Origin: Sphingobacterium oryzagri
GTDB lineage: Bacteria; Bacteroidota; Bacteroidia; Sphingobacteriales; Sphingobacteriaceae
Assembly (NCBI RefSeq): GCF_028736175.1
Contig: NZ_CP117880.1
Span: 5,084,001-5,148,000, forward strand
Length of the DNA: 64,000 nt
Reading direction: 5' to 3'
The position numbers and the translations under genes were made by a program. The notes beneath the pieces are model-generated. The model was given only the letters and a program-made list of their open reading frames with translations. It made no database searches and was not told the origin of the DNA. Positions 14,651-24,075 of this stretch are shown here, in pieces; the stretch's first letter is position 1; the number at the start of each line of letters is the position of its first letter.

Positions 14651-17524
14651 TTAAGCCTCTGCATATTCTTCGATAGACGGGCAAGAACAAATTAATGTCC
14701 GGTCTCCCTGCGAATCATTTACACGACCCACCGAAGGCCAAAACTTATTCACTTTCAAATACGGAAGTGGATATGCCGCCGTTTGTCTGCTATAGGCTCT
14801 GTTCCATTCATCTGCCGTAACCACTTCCGCCGTATGCGGCGCATGTTTCAATACATTCTCTTTTTGATCAGCTTCGCCAGCCTCTACCGCAGCAATCTCT
14901 GCACGAATAGCGATTAAAGCATCACAAAAACGATCAAGCTCTGCTTTTGATTCCGACTCGGTCGGCTCCACCATCAACGTGCCCGCTACCGGGAAAGAAA
15001 CCGTTGGCGCGTGGAAACCGTAGTCCATCAAACGCTTGGCAATATCTGCCACCTCGATACCCACGTTTTTAAATCCGCGGCAATCCAAGATCATTTCGTG
15101 CGCACAACGTCCGTTTGCGCCCGCATAAAGGACTGCATAATGCCCCTCCAGCCGCGCTTTGATATAGTTTGCATTTAAGATCGCGGTTTTCGTTGCTGCT
15201 GTTAAGCCATCAGCACCCATCATCGCGATATAAGCGTAAGAAATCGTTAAGATTGACGCCGATCCAAAAGGCGCTGCAGACACTGCAGAAATTCCCTGTT
15301 CGCCCGAAATCTCAATTACCTCATGATTTGGTAAAAACGGCACTAAATGCGCTACCACACCAATAGGACCCATACCTGGGCCACCACCACCGTGTGGAAT
15401 ACAAAACGTCTTGTGCAAGTTTAAGTGACAAACATCCGCACCAATAAAGCCCGGACTTGTTAAACCAACCTGCGCATTCATATTCGCGCCGTCCATATAG
15501 ACCTGACCGCCGTTGGCATGTATAATTTCACAAATCTCGATAATAGATTCCTCGAAAACACCGTGCGTAGATGGATATGTAACCATCAACGAGTTCAAGT
15601 TTGCAGCATGCTCTTCGGCTCTTGCGCGAAGATCGGCAACATCAATATTACCAAAAGCATCACACTTCACGACCACCACTTTTAAGCCGGCCATAGAAGC
15701 TGAAGCTGGGTTAGTACCGTGTGCCGAAGCAGGAATCAAACAAATGTTACGATGCGACTCGCCGCGACTCTCGTGATACGCACGAATAACCATAAGTCCG
15801 GCGTACTCGCCCTGGGCACCTGAGTTTGGCTGGAAAGACATCTTGGCAAAGCCCGTGATTTCAGACAACCAGTCATTCAACTCGTTGATAAGCTGCATAT
15901 AGCCCGAAGTTTGATCTACCGGAGCAAAAGGATGCAAACCACCAAAATGCGCCCAAGTCAATGGCACCATCTCTGTTGTTGCGTTAAGCTTCATCGTACA
16001 AGAGCCCAACGGAATCATGGAGTGGCATAGCGAAAGATCTTTCGATTCTAACGATTTGATATAGCGCAACATTTCACTTTCGGAATGGTAGCTATTGAAA
16101 ATAGGATGTGTCAAGTAAGCCGATGTACGCACTAACGCGTCTGGAATAGAGCTCGACAACTGATCTGCCAAACCGTGCAAATCCACATCGTTCAATGATT
16201 TCGCCTTAATTTTGGCAAAAACCTTCACAATGGTTTGGATATCTTCGAAAGTCGTGGTCTCGTCAATCGCGATCCCCACAATTCCCTCATGATAAAAGAA
16301 GTTTAATTCATTATTTAAGGCTTCCCCTTTTAGCGCGCCGACTTGATCGCCAACAACGACACGCAACGTATCGAAGTAAGAAGCGTTGGTTTGCGTATAA
16401 CCTAACGCTTGTAGCGCATGATCCAATAATTTTGCTAAATCATTGATACGAGTAGCGATATTTTTTATGCCTTGCGGGCCATGGTATACCGCGTAGAAAG
16501 AGGCCATAATCGCTAAAAGCGCTTGTGCCGTACAAATATTGGAAGAAGCTTTATCCCGACGGATGTGCTGCTCGCGCGTTTGTAAAGCCATGCGTAAGGC
16601 ATAATCGCCGTTCGCATCTGATGTTACACCGATGATACGACCTGGAATATTACGTTTGTAGGCATCTTTTGTGGCAAAGAAAGCAGCGTGCGGGCCACCA
16701 AAACCCATCGGCACGCCAAAACGTTGTGAATTACCAACCACAACGTCGGCACCCCACTCGCCCGGAGGCGTCAATAACGTTAACGAAAGCAGATCTGCTG
16801 CCACGCAAATAGTGATATTTTTAGCATGTGCCGAAGCCGTAAAGCCAGCGTAATCCGTCAGCGAACCATCTGCTGCCGGATACTGAATAAACGCAGCAAA
16901 AACGTCTTCGGTTAAGCTTGCATCCTCTAAATCTGCTACACGGATTTCAATACCAAAAGGTGTTGCGCGCGTCTGCAATACATCTAGCGTTTGCGGATAA
17001 ACATTAGGCGTGACCAAAAATACATTCGCGTCCTTTACTTTGCGTGCGCTATACAACATAAACATGGCTTCAGCCGCTGCTGTTGCCTCATCCAGCAAGG
17101 AAGCATTCGCAATCTCCAAGCCCGTAAGATCAGCCACGGCTGTTTGGAAATTTAACAAGGCTTGCAAACGACCTTGCGCGATCTCGGCCTGATAAGGCGT
17201 ATATTGCGTATACCAACCTGGATTTTCCAATACATTCCGCTGGATAACCCCCGGTACAGTCACATCATAATATCCTTGTCCGATATACGATTTAAACACT
17301 TTGTTTTTATCAGCAAGCTGTTTTACCTTCGCTAAATAAGCTTTTTCGCTCAATGCCTCTGGAAGGGCAAGCGGCTTTTTCAGTCGAATTTGATGGGGAA
17401 CGGTTTGCTCGATAAGTTCATCTACCGATTGTACGCCTAGGAAGGCTAACATTTCTTGCACCTCTTCTGCCCGTGGGCCATTGTGGCGATCTTGAAATCT
17501 TTCTTGATAAAATACGTTGCTCAT
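14651..17524 (-). CDS. gcvP: Glycine dehydrogenase (aminomethyl-transferring), P-protein
   Basis: This 957-residue single-chain P-protein of the glycine cleavage system decarboxylates glycine with pyridoxal phosphate and passes the aminomethyl group to lipoylated GcvH. The PLP Lys is Lys705 in CHLNLHKTF, followed by the glycine-rich GGGGPGMGP. MIPLGSCTMKLNA and FGVPMGFGGPHAAFF mark the C- and N-terminal halves. Full length for the fused bacterial/mitochondrial type. The start MSNVFYQERFQDRHNGP at 17524 is preferred; in-frame ATG codons at 17545 and 17551 would add residues not typical of the family. gcvT lies about 16 kb away and gcvH is not in the window. Confidence 0.96.
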   Translation of the reverse strand: MSNVFYQERFQDRHNGPRAEEVQEMLAFLGVQSVDELIEQTVPHQIRLKKPLALPEALSEKAYLAKVKQLADKNKVFKSYIGQGYYDVTVPGVIQRNVLENPGWYTQYTPYQAEIAQGRLQALLNFQTAVADLTGLEIANASLLDEATAAAEAMFMLYSARKVKDANVFLVTPNVYPQTLDVLQTRATPFGIEIRVADLEDASLTEDVFAAFIQYPAADGSLTDYAGFTASAHAKNITICVAADLLSLTLLTPPGEWGADVVVGNSQRFGVPMGFGGPHAAFFATKDAYKRNIPGRIIGVTSDANGDYALRMALQTREQHIRRDKASSNICTAQALLAIMASFYAVYHGPQGIKNIATRINDLAKLLDHALQALGYTQTNASYFDTLRVVVGDQVGALKGEALNNELNFFYHEGIVGIAIDETTTFEDIQTIVKVFAKIKAKSLNDVDLHGLADQLSSSIPDALVRTSAYLTHPIFNSYHSESEMLRYIKSLESKDLSLCHSMIPLGSCTMKLNATTEMVPLTWAHFGGLHPFAPVDQTSGYMQLINELNDWLSEITGFAKMSFQPNSGAQGEYAGLMVIRAYHESRGESHRNICLIPASAHGTNPASASMAGLKVVVVKCDAFGNIDVADLRARAEEHAANLNSLMVTYPSTHGVFEESIIEICEIIHANGGQVYMDGANMNAQVGLTSPGFIGADVCHLNLHKTFCIPHGGGGPGMGPIGVVAHLVPFLPNHEVIEISGEQGISAVSAAPFGSASILTISYAYIAMMGADGLTAATKTAILNANYIKARLEGHYAVLYAGANGRCAHEMILDCRGFKNVGIEVADIAKRLMDYGFHAPTVSFPVAGTLMVEPTESESKAELDRFCDALIAIRAEIAAVEAGEADQKENVLKHAPHTAEVVTADEWNRAYSRQTAAYPLPYLKVNKFWPSVGRVNDSQGDRTLICSCPSIEEYAEA

Positions 17525-17768
17525 TGTTGCGCTTAACTTTTTCATTCGCATCGTCCTAAACCCATACTATCCGGCCTTTAGAAAGACACGCTTTCATATA
17601 CTTTTTGAGAGTGCAAAAATACGATTTTATCCGCGAATAAATAAGGGTGCAATTCATTTCTTCGACATAAAAAAAAGACAATCGTTTGCAGCTTACAAAA
17701 TGAAGACAATAAACTGATTACTAGCCTTCCAATTTCTTTTTTTTGTAACAAAGAAAAAATCTTTTATG

Positions 17769-18197
17769 CTATAACGCTTCCATAAAAGCTATAAATTCTG
17801 CCATGCCTGTTTCCTTGTTTTCAAAACCAATACTGTGCTCGATGACCTGCGTACCATCGTTGATCGTCAACATGTAGTCGACACCATCAGAACAACGGGA
17901 ACACTCTTGAATTTTACGGTCAAAAAGGTTTAGCTTGAGTAAGTAAGTATTGAGCTTTTGGAAAGCTTTTTCATCGGTAGCAGTAACGGTATTTACTGAA
18001 GATCGCTGACACGTGTTTCCGCGCAGATCTTTACTGGTCTGGTTTTTATTCAGGACGATGGTCTTTACATAGCCGCACCATCCCGAAGCAACAACAATTT
18101 TAACTTCCAGACCTTCAGAAGGCTTCATAACCTCTTTTTTAGAACAGGCGCTTAAAAAAGCACAAACAATTAGCAAAAAACAAAATGCAGTTTTCAT
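17769..18197 (-). CDS. Putative lipoprotein of unknown function
   Basis: This 142-residue protein has a signal peptide with a lipobox (FLSAC, Cys18) and then a lysine-rich linker. The mature part contains four more Cys residues (in SGWCGYV, GNTCQRSS and QECSRCSDGVDY), which could form disulfides in the periplasm. No family is recognised. A hairpin of TTTCTTT/AAAGAAA with T-rich flank follows the stop near 17730-17760 and may be its terminator. Confidence 0.72.
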   Translation of the reverse strand: MKTAFCFLLIVCAFLSACSKKEVMKPSEGLEVKIVVASGWCGYVKTIVLNKNQTSKDLRGNTCQRSSVNTVTATDEKAFQKLNTYLLKLNLFDRKIQECSRCSDGVDYMLTINDGTQVIEHSIGFENKETGMAEFIAFMEAL

Positions 18198-18310
18198 ATG
18201 GATATAATTTGTTAATCAACTATAGATCGTAAAAATTATAGCTGTTGCTACAGGTTCTCATCAAAATAATTAAGTAACTTTATTTCCTATTTGCGACCTA
18301 ACATGTTTTT

Positions 18311-19225
18311 ATGTTGAAACTTTCTGTAAGAAACGAAACCAGCACATTGCGAGCGGTAGTACTTGGTACTGCCGAAAATAACGGACCTACCCCACAGGCG
18401 GCAGAAGCGTATGACCCAAAATCATTGGAACATATTATAGCAGGAACCTACCCTTTAGAGTCGGATATGCTAAAAGAAATGTCGGCTTTTCAAGCCGTAC
18501 TCGAGCGTCACGGCGTAACCGTGTACCGGCCAGAGATTATCCCCGAACTAAACCAAATATTCTCACGCGATATCGGCTTTGTGATTGACGACTACCTGAT
18601 AAAAGCGAATATCCTTCCTGACCGGGCAGAAGAATGGCAGGCTATCGCGCCCATCGTGAACCAAGTTGCTCCGGAAAAACGTATCATCGCGCCCGAGGAA
18701 GTGCATATCGAAGGCGGTGATGTGCTGCTTTGGAATGATTTTATATTTGTCGGCACGTACACCGGCAGCGACTATGCCGACATCAATACGGCGCGAACGA
18801 ATGCGCAGGGTGTAGAATTTCTTCGCGATCTTTTTCCACAAAAGACGGTCAAAGCTTTCGACCTTGTAAAATCGATGCGCGATGCGCGAAAAAATGCACT
18901 CCACCTCGACTGTTGCTTTCAGCCAGTCGGCAAAGACAAGGCAATCATCCACGAAGCAGGCTTTCGCAATCCCGATGATTTCCGTTACCTGCAGGAGCTG
19001 TTTGGCCCGTCCAATCTCTTTCCTATCGATGCAGAAGAAATGTATCAAATGTGCAGCAACGTGTTTTCGATCGCAGAAGACATCGTCGTGAGCGAACAAC
19101 AATTTCACCGACTAAACGCCTGGCTACGCGAAAATGGTTTTCAAGTAGAAGAAATTCCGTATCATGAAATCGGAAAACAAGAAGGTTTATTACGTTGCTC
19201 TACTTTACCGCTTTACCGCGATTAA
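18311..19225 (+). CDS. Arginine deiminase/amidinotransferase superfamily hydrolase
   Basis: This 304-residue protein belongs to the guanidino-group-modifying superfamily (five-bladed pentein fold). Visible features are SRDIGFVID, the acidic HIEGGDVLL, the catalytic-His segment HLDCCFQPVG, MCSNVFSIAE, and the nucleophile Cys296 in GLLRCSTLPL. The family includes arginine deiminase, dimethylarginine hydrolase and amidinotransferases; the substrate cannot be read directly. It is followed 4 bp later by a citrullinase-type gene, so release of citrulline from arginine or methylarginine is the best inference. Confidence 0.83.
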   Translation: MLKLSVRNETSTLRAVVLGTAENNGPTPQAAEAYDPKSLEHIIAGTYPLESDMLKEMSAFQAVLERHGVTVYRPEIIPELNQIFSRDIGFVIDDYLIKANILPDRAEEWQAIAPIVNQVAPEKRIIAPEEVHIEGGDVLLWNDFIFVGTYTGSDYADINTARTNAQGVEFLRDLFPQKTVKAFDLVKSMRDARKNALHLDCCFQPVGKDKAIIHEAGFRNPDDFRYLQELFGPSNLFPIDAEEMYQMCSNVFSIAEDIVVSEQQFHRLNAWLRENGFQVEEIPYHEIGKQEGLLRCSTLPLYRD

Positions 19226-19229
19226 TTTT

Positions 19230-20144
19230 ATGAAACAAACAACAGACACTTTGATGCTGGTGCGGCCTTCCGATTTTCGTAAGAATGAAGAAACCGCAAT
19301 CAACAATTTTTTCCAGGAAGAACTGTCCCTTGATGACGCATCCGCACGCGCCAAAAGCGAATTTGACGCTTTTGTCAAACAGCTCACCGACCATAAAATC
19401 AATGCTTTGGTATTGCAGGATGAAGGTCATTTCGATACGCCTGATAGCATTTTTCCCAACAACTGTATCTCTTTTCATAAAAGAACGGCTGTAGTATACC
19501 CGATGTTTGCGGTAAACAGAAGGCGCGAACGACAATTGGATTATCTGCGTGCTTTGGCCAATTGGGGTTTGATTTATGACGATGTCATCGACTATACTTC
19601 CCACGAAGCGGAAGAGCGCTTTTTGGAAGGTACCGGAAGCTTGATCTTAGATCGTGTAAACCATATCGCTTATTGTTCCTTATCCGCGCGCGCAGATGCC
19701 GGACTCGTACATGAATTTTGTCTGGATATGGGCTATGAGCCGCATATTTTTGAAGCCTTTCAAACCGTGGATGGCTTACGAAAACCGATATACCACACCA
19801 ACGTGATGATGTCTGTCGGAACAAAATTTGCCGTAGTGTGCCTGGATAGCATCGATAGCGGGCATTTTAGACAGCTTTTGGTAGACCGCCTTGTACAAAG
19901 TGGAAAAACGATAGTCGAAATATCGGAAGAACAAATGCAGCACTTTGCGGGCAACATTTTAGAAGTACGAGCAACAGATGGAACAGCTTATATCGTGATG
20001 AGCTCGCAAGCTTACCTCGCCTTTACGCCCGCACAGCGGCAATCCCTGGAAAGTTGGGCAAAGATTTTACATGCGCCGCTGGATACGATTGAAACTGGCG
20101 GCGGTGGCAGCGCGCGCTGTATGCTCGCGGAGGTTTTTTATTAA
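19230..20144 (+). CDS. ctlX: CtlX-type citrulline hydrolase
   Basis: This 304-residue member of the same pentein superfamily begins MKQTTDTLMLVRPSDFRKNE. It has FPNNCISFH, LEGTGSLILDR, YHTNVMMSVG and the nucleophile Cys297 in GGGSARCMLAEVFY. The pattern is that of CtlX, the citrulline ureidase that yields ornithine, CO2 and ammonia. The start at 19230 is chosen over 19164, which would overlap the upstream gene by 62 bp. It lies in an evident operon with the preceding hydrolase; its stop abuts the convergent Crp-like gene. Confidence 0.88.
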   Translation: MKQTTDTLMLVRPSDFRKNEETAINNFFQEELSLDDASARAKSEFDAFVKQLTDHKINALVLQDEGHFDTPDSIFPNNCISFHKRTAVVYPMFAVNRRRERQLDYLRALANWGLIYDDVIDYTSHEAEERFLEGTGSLILDRVNHIAYCSLSARADAGLVHEFCLDMGYEPHIFEAFQTVDGLRKPIYHTNVMMSVGTKFAVVCLDSIDSGHFRQLLVDRLVQSGKTIVEISEEQMQHFAGNILEVRATDGTAYIVMSSQAYLAFTPAQRQSLESWAKILHAPLDTIETGGGGSARCMLAEVFY

Positions 20145-20750
20145 TTACCGATCGTTCAGCAGCTCGCGCCGCACGCGGCTTAGGCTCTCTGGCGTGATAC
20201 CTAAGTAAGAGGCAATCATCCATTGCGGCACACGCAACAGCAAACTGGGATACAAGTCCATAAACGCAAGATACCGCTCTTTTGCCGTCATCGCCAAGAG
20301 CGAGTTGATACGCTTTTGTTGAAAGTAGATATTGCGTTGTAGGGAGTTTTCCAGAAAACAGGCAAATTCGTTACTCCAAAGCGATGCTTTCTCCATAAAA
20401 TCGGGCTGGATAAATACAACGGTGGAATGCTCAATAGCCTTAATGTAAAAATCGGATGGCTTATGGAAATACTGACTGGACCGATCGGAGATAATCCAGT
20501 CTTCTGGCGCAAACTGCAAAATATGTTCGCCGCCCTTTTCATCAAGCGAAAAAGATTGCAACAAGCCCCTTTCGACAAAAAAGGCGTAATGGCTGACTTC
20601 ACCCGCGCGTAATAGATAGGTATTATGCGCGACCGTTTTAAACGAAAAATATGGGCGCAAAGCGTCAAACTGATCCGCCGTTAATCCGCCCTTTTCGTTG
20701 TAGTAAGCAAAAAAGCGACTTTCCAATAGATTGATCTGTGCGCTATCCAT
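20145..20750 (-). CDS. Crp/Fnr-family transcriptional regulator
   Basis: This 201-residue protein has an N-terminal cyclic-nucleotide-binding-like beta roll (LRAGEVSHYAFFVERG and a central EHILQFAPEDW). At about 165-198 is a helix-turn-helix (MIASYLGITPESLSRVRREL). The beta roll lacks the PRAAT-like phosphate cassette that binds cAMP, so another signal or none is likely, and there is no Fnr cysteine cluster. The ATG directly follows the bshC stop codon (TAA-ATG on the minus strand), implying cotranscription with bacillithiol synthesis. Confidence 0.9.
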   Translation of the reverse strand: MDSAQINLLESRFFAYYNEKGGLTADQFDALRPYFSFKTVAHNTYLLRAGEVSHYAFFVERGLLQSFSLDEKGGEHILQFAPEDWIISDRSSQYFHKPSDFYIKAIEHSTVVFIQPDFMEKASLWSNEFACFLENSLQRNIYFQQKRINSLLAMTAKERYLAFMDLYPSLLLRVPQWMIASYLGITPESLSRVRRELLNDR

Positions 20751-22340
20751 TTAGTATAAAATGGTAAATTTAAAATCCAGTGGATTAAAATGCTTTTCCA
20801 ACTCCTGAATCAGCTGTTCGCCATGCTTCAGATACAGAGATGCAAAATTTTCCGTCCGCTCTTGCAAACCTCCCTGTGGAAACAAGCTATCTTTTAAGCG
20901 CGCTATCTGGATAAGGGCATCCTCATGATTACGCTTATCGGCTTTTAGCAGTTTCTTTTCTAAGCTGGTGATCGCTTTCTTCAATCGCGCTTTTACCGCT
21001 TCGGTACTCACGCTCAATGTGGGGTCGATTTTATGTGTGCGCAATTTGATCTTCCCAAAAATCGCGTTAAGCTCCATCCACTCGTCGCGCAAATTTAAGC
21101 GGTGCTTGGTGTGTCGGCGCACATACTCACTCTTCAAGGCATCCAGCGGCTTAAAAATACTTTTGAATGTCAGATCTAAACGGAACACTTTGCCAGCAAC
21201 ATTATCGTCGGTAATCATGGCCGAATTGCGGGGTACTAAGATCGGGAAAGGCACATCGTATTGATTGAAATTGGCTTTGAGCTGCAACCAATAAACGATT
21301 TCGGCACCGCCACCAATATAGGCTAGATTTGGAAGAATCAGCTCCTCATACAACGGTCGCATGACGACATTCGGACTAAAGCGCTCGGGATAGTTCGCTA
21401 TCTCGGCCTCGATTTCCGCTTCGGAAAAAAAGATATCCCGATGCAGCACCTCAAACCGACCATCATCCGTACGCACAATGCGCTCCCGAAAATCATCCGT
21501 CAGGTAAAAAAAGTTAATATCACGTGCGTGCACCTGTGTTTGGTAACCCAGCGCCTCCATGCTTGCCGAGGTATTGGCGATGGCTTTGACACTTTTCTCT
21601 TCCAGCACATCTTGCCGGATAGCTGGAATAAACACCTCCTTAAAAGCACGACGATCGGCGTCGATAATAACCAGTCCCGCTTCTTTGAAAAGCTCGTTTA
21701 CCATCCGCCGCGTAGCATCTGCGAGAGACAGCTCTTGCAAATAGGCTTGCTCCACGATCGCTTTTAAACGATCAGCATTCGCCGATAGGCCGAACGTATT
21801 GCAGTATTGTTTTACCGTATCTGCTATGTTCGCGGTAGACATACGCCCCGTGCCCGACACGGCCGGAATATCCCACATGATTTTCTTGCCAAAAACACGC
21901 GTATTATTAATCTCCGCAAAGTCATGATCCTCCGTTGCCATCCAATAAACCGGCACAAAATCGTAAGCTGGGTAGGCTGCTTTGAGATCTTTGGCTAGCC
22001 GTATCGCTGTTACAATCTTAAAGATAAAATATAAAGGACCGGTAAAGATATTGAGCTGATGGCCGGTAGTCACGGTAAATGTCGTAGCATCTCCGAGCGA
22101 TTGAATATTCGCAGAGACCAGTGGTGCTTCGTCAAGCAGCGCACCGTATTGGTCGGTCAATTGTTCGACCAGCAGCGCACGATGGCGAAAATCTTGCCGG
22201 AGCTCGATTTGCTTGCGAAAGCCTTCCAGATCTGGCCTTTCACCGTAAAAAGGCCGCAACGCCTCATCATTAGCCAAATAAGCCAACAAGGTTGGGGAAA
22301 AACTGGCGGTATCGCTATAATCGATATATGTTGCTTTCAT
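20751..22340 (-). CDS. bshC: Bacillithiol biosynthesis cysteine-adding enzyme
   Basis: This 529-residue protein joins cysteine to glucosaminyl-malate, the last step in making the thiol bacillithiol. The BshC N-terminus (SFSPTLLAYL, then a Tyr-Gly-Glu-Arg-Pro stretch), TVTTGHQLNIFTGPLYFIFK, VYWMATEDHDFAEI and the C-terminal coiled coil are all present. FHPE-like variation aside, the length is as expected. bshA and bshB are not in the window. A Crp-like regulator gene begins at the very next base after the stop. Confidence 0.94.
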   Translation of the reverse strand: MKATYIDYSDTASFSPTLLAYLANDEALRPFYGERPDLEGFRKQIELRQDFRHRALLVEQLTDQYGALLDEAPLVSANIQSLGDATTFTVTTGHQLNIFTGPLYFIFKIVTAIRLAKDLKAAYPAYDFVPVYWMATEDHDFAEINNTRVFGKKIMWDIPAVSGTGRMSTANIADTVKQYCNTFGLSANADRLKAIVEQAYLQELSLADATRRMVNELFKEAGLVIIDADRRAFKEVFIPAIRQDVLEEKSVKAIANTSASMEALGYQTQVHARDINFFYLTDDFRERIVRTDDGRFEVLHRDIFFSEAEIEAEIANYPERFSPNVVMRPLYEELILPNLAYIGGGAEIVYWLQLKANFNQYDVPFPILVPRNSAMITDDNVAGKVFRLDLTFKSIFKPLDALKSEYVRRHTKHRLNLRDEWMELNAIFGKIKLRTHKIDPTLSVSTEAVKARLKKAITSLEKKLLKADKRNHEDALIQIARLKDSLFPQGGLQERTENFASLYLKHGEQLIQELEKHFNPLDFKFTILY

Positions 22341-22551
22341 TTATCTCTTCTACTAATATTGCGCCGGGATCACACAGGTAAAGAAAGGGCTTCCACGAAA
22401 TTTACAACATCGACAAGCGAATCTCGGAATCACCGAACGGCGTCTCAAATTACATATTTTTACGAAAACGACGATACGCACACCGCATTTTATCCGTTAT
22501 TTGACAATCGCTTTATAGAACGTTGCACAGAGCCCATATCCCGAAACACGA

Positions 22552-22573
22552 AGCGCGAGTAAAAACTCGCGCT
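22552..22573. terminator. Perfect hairpin downstream of rimO
   Basis: AGCGCGAGT (22552-22560), loop AAAA and ACTCGCGCT (22565-22573) form a 9-bp G/C-rich stem 24 bp beyond the rimO stop. There is no strong T-run, so its efficiency as an intrinsic terminator is doubtful. Confidence 0.5.
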
Positions 22574-22596
22574 CCAGAGGTAAAAATTACTTTCTG

Positions 22597-23931
22597 CTAT
22601 TTGATTACGGAACCATACAGATCAAAATCTTCTGCACGATCAATCTTGACGTGCACAAAATCGCCGATACGCGCATAATTGTCTTTGGCATGCAACACCA
22701 CTTCGTTATCCACTTCCGGGGAGTCGTATTCGGTGCGGCCGATAAAATAATCACCGTCCACACGATCGATCAACACCTTGTAGGTATTTCCGATTTTTTC
22801 CTGGTTCTTCTCGAACGAAATACCTTGTTGCACTTCCATAATCTGCTCCACTCGCGACTCCTTTACTGCATCAGGCACGTTATCGACCAAGTCGTAGGCA
22901 TGTGTTTTTTCTTCGTGCGAATAGGTGAAACAACCTAAGCGATCAAAGCGCGTTTCTTCGACCCAAGACAACATTTCCTCGAAATCTTGCTCGGTTTCCC
23001 CAGGATAGCCACAGATCAATGTCGTACGCAGGGCAATATCAGGCACTTTATCACGAATCTGGTTGACCAAATCGATTTGCTTTTGTTTAGTCGTGCCTCG
23101 GCGCATAGACTTCAACATGTTATCACTAATATGCTGCAACGGCATATCCAGGTAGTTACAGATATTGGATCGCTCGTTCATCGCGTCCAAAATATCCATT
23201 GGAAAGCCCGAAGGATACGCATATTGCAAACGAATCCACTCGATACCATCCACATCGGAAAGGTGGCGCATCAAGTCTGAAAGATTACGCTTACCGTAAA
23301 TATCCAAGCCGTAGTAAGTAAGGTCTTGCGCAATCAAAATCAATTCTTTTGTTCCGTTAGACGCCAAAAATTTTGCTTCTTTAACCAAATCATCGATCGA
23401 TTTGGAAACGTGTTTACCCCGCATTAACGGGATAGCGCAAAATGAGCATGGGCGATTACAACCTTCCGCTATTTTGAAATAAGAAAAATGGGAAGGCGTC
23501 GTTAACATACGCTCGCCCAAAAGCTCATGCCTGTAATCCGCTCCAATAGTAGACAACAGCTCGGGAAGATCGTTTGTTCCAAAATAGGCGTCCACATTCG
23601 GAATTTCCGATTGCAGCTCGGGTTTATAGCGCTCGGATAAACAGCCTGTTACAATGACCTTATTCACCTTACCCTGGTCTTTTAGTTCGGAGTATTGGAG
23701 AATAGTATCGATCGACTCCTGTTTGGCGTTGTCGATAAAACCGCAGGTATTGATAACGACAATATCATTTGCCTGAATATTGGTCGCTTCATGCACCACC
23801 TCCATTTGGTTACCCTTTAACTGCCCCATCAACACCTCCGAATCGTGAATGTTTTTAGAACAACCTAACGTCACGACATTTACCCGTGGCTTACTTAGCT
23901 TTGGGGTAACCTTTGCATATTTTGTTTTCAT
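22597..23931 (-). CDS. rimO: Ribosomal protein S12 methylthiotransferase
   Basis: This 444-residue radical-SAM enzyme adds a methylthio group to an Asp of ribosomal protein S12. The N-terminal MTTase domain carries three cluster Cys residues (24 in TLGCSKN, 63 in NTCGF, 97 in VTGCLSE). The radical-SAM motif is CNRPCSFC (Cys158, 162, 165), and a C-terminal TRAM domain is present. MRGKHVSKS and the overall spacing separate RimO from its tRNA-modifying relative MiaB. It follows ftsY on the same strand. Confidence 0.96.
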   Translation of the reverse strand: MKTKYAKVTPKLSKPRVNVVTLGCSKNIHDSEVLMGQLKGNQMEVVHEATNIQANDIVVINTCGFIDNAKQESIDTILQYSELKDQGKVNKVIVTGCLSERYKPELQSEIPNVDAYFGTNDLPELLSTIGADYRHELLGERMLTTPSHFSYFKIAEGCNRPCSFCAIPLMRGKHVSKSIDDLVKEAKFLASNGTKELILIAQDLTYYGLDIYGKRNLSDLMRHLSDVDGIEWIRLQYAYPSGFPMDILDAMNERSNICNYLDMPLQHISDNMLKSMRRGTTKQKQIDLVNQIRDKVPDIALRTTLICGYPGETEQDFEEMLSWVEETRFDRLGCFTYSHEEKTHAYDLVDNVPDAVKESRVEQIMEVQQGISFEKNQEKIGNTYKVLIDRVDGDYFIGRTEYDSPEVDNEVVLHAKDNYARIGDFVHVKIDRAEDFDLYGSVIK

Positions 23932-24075
23932 TTTCTTCTCTTCATCTTCCCGGAAATTGGGCTTCGAAACAGACTTACCATGTCTAAAAGAACAATTTCT
24001 TCCTCAGGATACTAGTAATGCCCGATCACGATCGTGTATACAGGCGGACCGAGAAAACGGTCGCTTATAAAATGC

